This document shows, one piece after another, positions 61,078 to 64,000 of a DNA stretch of 64,000 nucleotides. The notes beneath the pieces are model-generated. The model searched no databases. It saw nothing but the letters and a program-made list of their open reading frames with translations, and was not told where the DNA came from. Both the position numbers and the translations under genes were made by a program. The DNA is from Lachnospiraceae bacterium. Lineage in GTDB: Bacteria > Bacillota > Clostridia > Lachnospirales > Lachnospiraceae. Where the stretch lies: assembly GCA_017938145.1 (NCBI GenBank), contig JAGBCB010000018.1, forward strand, positions 62,001 to 126,000, given 5' to 3'. How positions within the stretch are numbered: the stretch's first letter is position 1; every line of letters begins with the position of its first letter.

Positions 61078-64000
61078 TTACTGGCCGCCGGACAAATAGT
61101 TTTCAAATTCTTCCGCAGTCATTAAAATCTTACGAGGTTTTGTACCCTCTTCGGGACCTACAACCCCTGCTTCCGACAATTGATCCATAATTCTTGCCGC
61201 ACGGTTGAAACCGATTTTATATACTCTTTGCAGCATTCCGATAGACGCCTTATCCTTTTCGATAATAAATCTTCCTGCTTCGGCAAAATATTCATCCTTG
61301 CCATTATCCGCCGCGCCGGCAGCTGCAGGACCGGTTGCCGATTCCACTGCTACACCGCTGGAAATTTTCTTGGAAATCTCTTCATTATAACCTACAATTC
61401 CCGGATTCTGCCCCTTTAAGAATTCAACAACGCTGTTAACTTCCTTGTCGGAAACAAAAGCACCCTGGATTCGCACCGGCTTTGGATATCCGGACGGATA
61501 AAAAAGCATATCACCTTTACCAAGCAGTTTTTCTGCTCCCACGGAATCAAGAATTGTTCTGGAATCCACACCGGAGGAAACCGCAAAGGCTACTCTGGAA
61601 GGAACATTTGCCTTAATTAAGCCGGTAATAACGTTAACTGACGGACGCTGGGTCGCAATAATCAAATGGAGTCCTGCCGCTCTTGCCAGCTGGGCCAGAC
61701 GACAGATAGCATCTTCCACTTCACCCGGTGCAACCATCATTAAGTCTGCAAGCTCGTCCACAATAATCACAATTTGTGGAAGTGCAGGGAATTTTTCATC
61801 GGTATGACCTTCCTCTGCCGCTTCTTCTACACGCTTATTATAACCCTTTAGATCACGCACACCTAAAGCTGCAAACTTTTCGTAACGTTCCATCATCTCC
61901 GCAACAGCCCAATTAAGCGCTGCAGATGCCTTTTTCGGATCGGTAACAACCGGAATCAGCAGATGAGGTATACCGTTGTAAACACTGAGTTCTACTACTT
62001 TAGGGTCTACCATAATAAGTTTAACATCATTTGGATGAGCCTTATATAATATACTCATAATAATGGTATTGATACATACCGATTTACCGGAACCTGTGGC
62101 ACCGGCAATGAGTACATGCGGCATTTTTGCAATATCCGCTACAATATTTTGTCCTCCGATATCCTTACCTACAGTAAATGCAATATTGGAGGAATGATTT
62201 ACAAACTCCGGAGACTCAATCAGCTCACGCAGGAGAACTGCCGTATTTTCTTTATTCGGAACCTCGATACCAATGGCTGCCTTACCCGGAATCGGTGCTT
62301 CAATACGCACGTCTGCCGCTGCGAGATTCAGCTTAATATCATCTGCCAAACCGGTAATTTTACTAACCTTAACACCCTGCTCCGGTTGAAGCTCGTATCG
62401 GGTAACCGCAGGACCGCGGCTTACATTGTTAATGGTAACACGTACGCCGAAGCTTTCTAATGTGCTCTTTAACTTATCCGCTGTCTGCTGTAATTCTTCC
62501 TCGGAATTACCGGTACCTCGATATACCGGACGGGTTAACAATTCAATTGGCGGGAACTGATATTCCGGAAGCTTTTCTTCCTGAGCTGCTTCCGCTTCTT
62601 CTGCCACCTTGGCAATATCCTCTGCAGTTGCCTTATTGGCAGCCTTAATTTCTTCTATTTCTTTCTTTTCTTCTGCAGGAGTTTTAGCCGTCGGAATACC
62701 ATATGCCGCATGGGCAAAGGCTTCTTTAGCTTTTGGACTTTCCGGCTGACGCTTATCGGAAAGAGCCTGCTCAGAAAAGCTTGGTTCAAACGGTTCCTCC
62801 TGCTTTTTAGGTTCTGCAGGAGCTGTTGTAACCGGAGTATTTGATATAACAGGGATAATCGGTGCAGCTTTGCGGACCGGCTTAATTTCATGTACAGGAG
62901 AAACTTCTTTCATGGCAGAACCCTGTCCTGCATTACCGAATTTTTTACGTAGTTCTTCTTCGTATATACTGTTAACTGTTTCCATTGTATCCTTAGAAGG
63001 CTGGAAATTTCCTGTATAAATCAGTTCTTCTGTTTCTTTATCCAACTCCGGTTGTTCTTTTCCGACCGGTGCTGTTTTTGAAAATCCACCGAAGAAATTG
63101 CGTTTTAATTCGGTCTTAGGCGCTTCTTCTGCCACCTGCGGCTGCTCCTTTGGAAGCAAAAAGCTTTGTGCATGACTGAGTCGCTGCTTTTCCTGTTCTT
63201 CCCTGCGAAGACGCAGTTCTTCTTCTCTTTGTATTAACTGTTCTTCCCGCTGAAGGCGCTGCTCTTCTCTGTATACTTCCCGTTCTTCCGCTCGGATTTT
63301 ATGCAATTCCTTTTGCTTTTCCATTTCTTTGCCGCTGATTTCTGCTAGCAAGGCAAAAAGTGCCTTACCGGTAAGAATCATAATGCATAGAACTGCTAAT
63401 GCAATTAAAACCACATAGCTTCCGACTTTACCGAATAACGGAATCAGAATCCAACACAAAAAACCGCCCAGCAATCCGCCGCCGGATTTTGTTTCTGCGC
63501 AGTTTTTGTAATATTGTAATAGTTCTACATTTGTAGTATCCCCAAAAACGAGCTGAATAACTGCCGCAATCACGGTAAATAACCCGATGGACGCTATCAG
63601 CTTAATAATATACCGTTTATTGTCTTCCCTGTTTGCCAGATAAAATGCAATTCCGAAAAACAAAAAGAACGGAATCAGATAAGCAAGCACACCAAACAGA
63701 CCAAAAGTAACCTGATTGATCACTTCTCCAACTTTGCCGCTTAAACTGAAATTGCTTAGAAACAACAGTACAGAAACAACCAGGGTAATAAGTAATACCA
63801 GTTCATTACTGAGTTCCGGTACCAGTTCTTCTCTTGGAACCGGTTTTACCGATGCAGCCTTTGTTTTAGGAGCACTTTTTGAGGTGGTCTTTTTTACCTG
63901 CTTTGCACCTGTTTTCTTTGCGGAAGAAGCATTGCCGCGGCCGGTTTTATTTGCGGCAGGTTTCTTTGTTCCGCTGCTCTTTGTGCTGGTTTTTGTTGTG
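61078..64000 (-). CDS. ftsK: DNA translocase FtsK/SpoIIIE (5' end outside the window)
   Basis: At least 973 residues are present, and the frame stays open to the right edge, so the real start lies outside. A Lys/Thr/Ala-rich basic N-terminal stretch precedes four or more membrane helices ([67 protein letters not shown]). A long charged linker ([14 protein letters not shown]) follows. The motor has Walker [13 protein letters not shown] and Walker [14 protein letters not shown]; a gamma-type winged helix closes ([35 protein letters not shown]). It pumps chromosomes during division or into the forespore. Confidence 0.95.
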   Translation of the reverse strand, partial: TTKTSTKSSGTKKPAANKTGRGNASSAKKTGAKQVKKTTSKSAPKTKAASVKPVPREELVPELSNELVLLITLVVSVLLFLSNFSLSGKVGEVINQVTFGLFGVLAYLIPFFLFFGIAFYLANREDNKRYIIKLIASIGLFTVIAAVIQLVFGDTTNVELLQYYKNCAETKSGGGLLGGFLCWILIPLFGKVGSYVVLIALAVLCIMILTGKALFALLAEISGKEMEKQKELHKIRAEEREVYREEQRLQREEQLIQREEELRLRREEQEKQRLSHAQSFLLPKEQPQVAEEAPKTELKRNFFGGFSKTAPVGKEQPELDKETEELIYTGNFQPSKDTMETVNSIYEEELRKKFGNAGQGSAMKEVSPVHEIKPVRKAAPIIPVISNTPVTTAPAEPKKQEEPFEPSFSEQALSDKRQPESPKAKEAFAHAAYGIPTAKTPAEEKKEIEEIKAANKATAEDIAKVAEEAEAAQEEKLPEYQFPPIELLTRPVYRGTGNSEEELQQTADKLKSTLESFGVRVTINNVSRGPAVTRYELQPEQGVKVSKITGLADDIKLNLAAADVRIEAPIPGKAAIGIEVPNKENTAVLLRELIESPEFVNHSSNIAFTVGKDIGGQNIVADIAKMPHVLIAGATGSGKSVCINTIIMSILYKAHPNDVKLIMVDPKVVELSVYNGIPHLLIPVVTDPKKASAALNWAVAEMMERYEKFAALGVRDLKGYNKRVEEAAEEGHTDEKFPALPQIVIIVDELADLMMVAPGEVEDAICRLAQLARAAGLHLIIATQRPSVNVITGLIKANVPSRVAFAVSSGVDSRTILDSVGAEKLLGKGDMLFYPSGYPKPVRIQGAFVSDKEVNSVVEFLKGQNPGIVGYNEEISKKISSGVAVESATGPAAAGAADNGKDEYFAEAGRFIIEKDKASIGMLQRVYKIGFNRAARIMDQLSEAGVVGPEEGTKPRKILMTAEEFENYLSGGQ

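Noticed and set aside
1..64000. CRISPR arrays, tRNA or rRNA genes, insertion-sequence transposases
   Set aside because: None was recognised by eye; the repeats seen are too few or irregular for a CRISPR array.

Overview
The window comes from a motile, low-GC Gram-positive anaerobe, most likely a member of the Lachnospiraceae (Clostridia). The evidence is the gene content and order: codY-topA-dprA-comM on one side of a giant fla/che operon, FapA and DUF6115 proteins inside that operon, CheC/CheD/FliY chemotaxis proteins, formate-tetrahydrofolate ligase, a YlmC/YmxH sporulation protein, and Thr-Pro-rich spacer repeats in surface proteins. Almost every gene is on the minus strand, so the biological order runs from right to left. 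I cannot name the genus from sequence alone.

From right to left. (1) About 51,900-64,000 is housekeeping. It holds a truncated ftsK/spoIIIE, fhs with a sugar-phosphate isomerase-like gene, a ylmC/ymxH gene convergent with that isomerase-like gene, nrdR, comM-dprA-topA behind a near-consensus promoter, and codY. (2) About 16,850-51,800 is one flagellar/chemotaxis superoperon of 40 genes. It has a sigma-A-like promoter just downstream of the codY terminator, an internal promoter ahead of motAB and a terminator at 16,854-16,887. It encodes the rod/basal body (flgB, flgC, fliE, fliF), switch (fliG, fliM, fliY), export apparatus (fliH, fliI, fliJ, fliO, fliP, fliQ, fliR, flhB, flhA), hook and its control genes (fliK, flgD, flgE), stator (motA, motB, a MotE-like gene), placement GTPases (flhF, flhG), a PilZ receptor, chemotaxis genes (cheY, cheB, cheA, cheW, cheC, cheD) and sigma-28. 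It closes with four accessory genes, two of which I cannot name. Filament genes and cheR are not in the window. (3) Rightmost of the remainder is rpsB-tsf, with its own promoter and a structured leader.

(4) About 183-14,893 is an AT-rich integrated element lodged at the 3' end of tsf. It is bounded by a diverged direct repeat of the last ~38 bp of tsf. It carries a Tn916-type tyrosine integrase and excisionase at the far end, a serine resolvase, a divergent XRE-regulator/lipoprotein pair that shares an inverted operator-like repeat, a DUF262-DUF3846-DUF4314 cluster, two two-gene units of unknown function, a DUF927 P-loop ATPase and a 493-residue protein preceded by tandem repeats. No relaxase, type IV secretion or capsid genes are present, so it looks like a small mobilizable or satellite element. 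This is the part of the window most likely to hold something undescribed. The best candidates are its integration site, its DUF927/493-residue module, its GC-rich putative structured RNAs and its DUF262 cluster.
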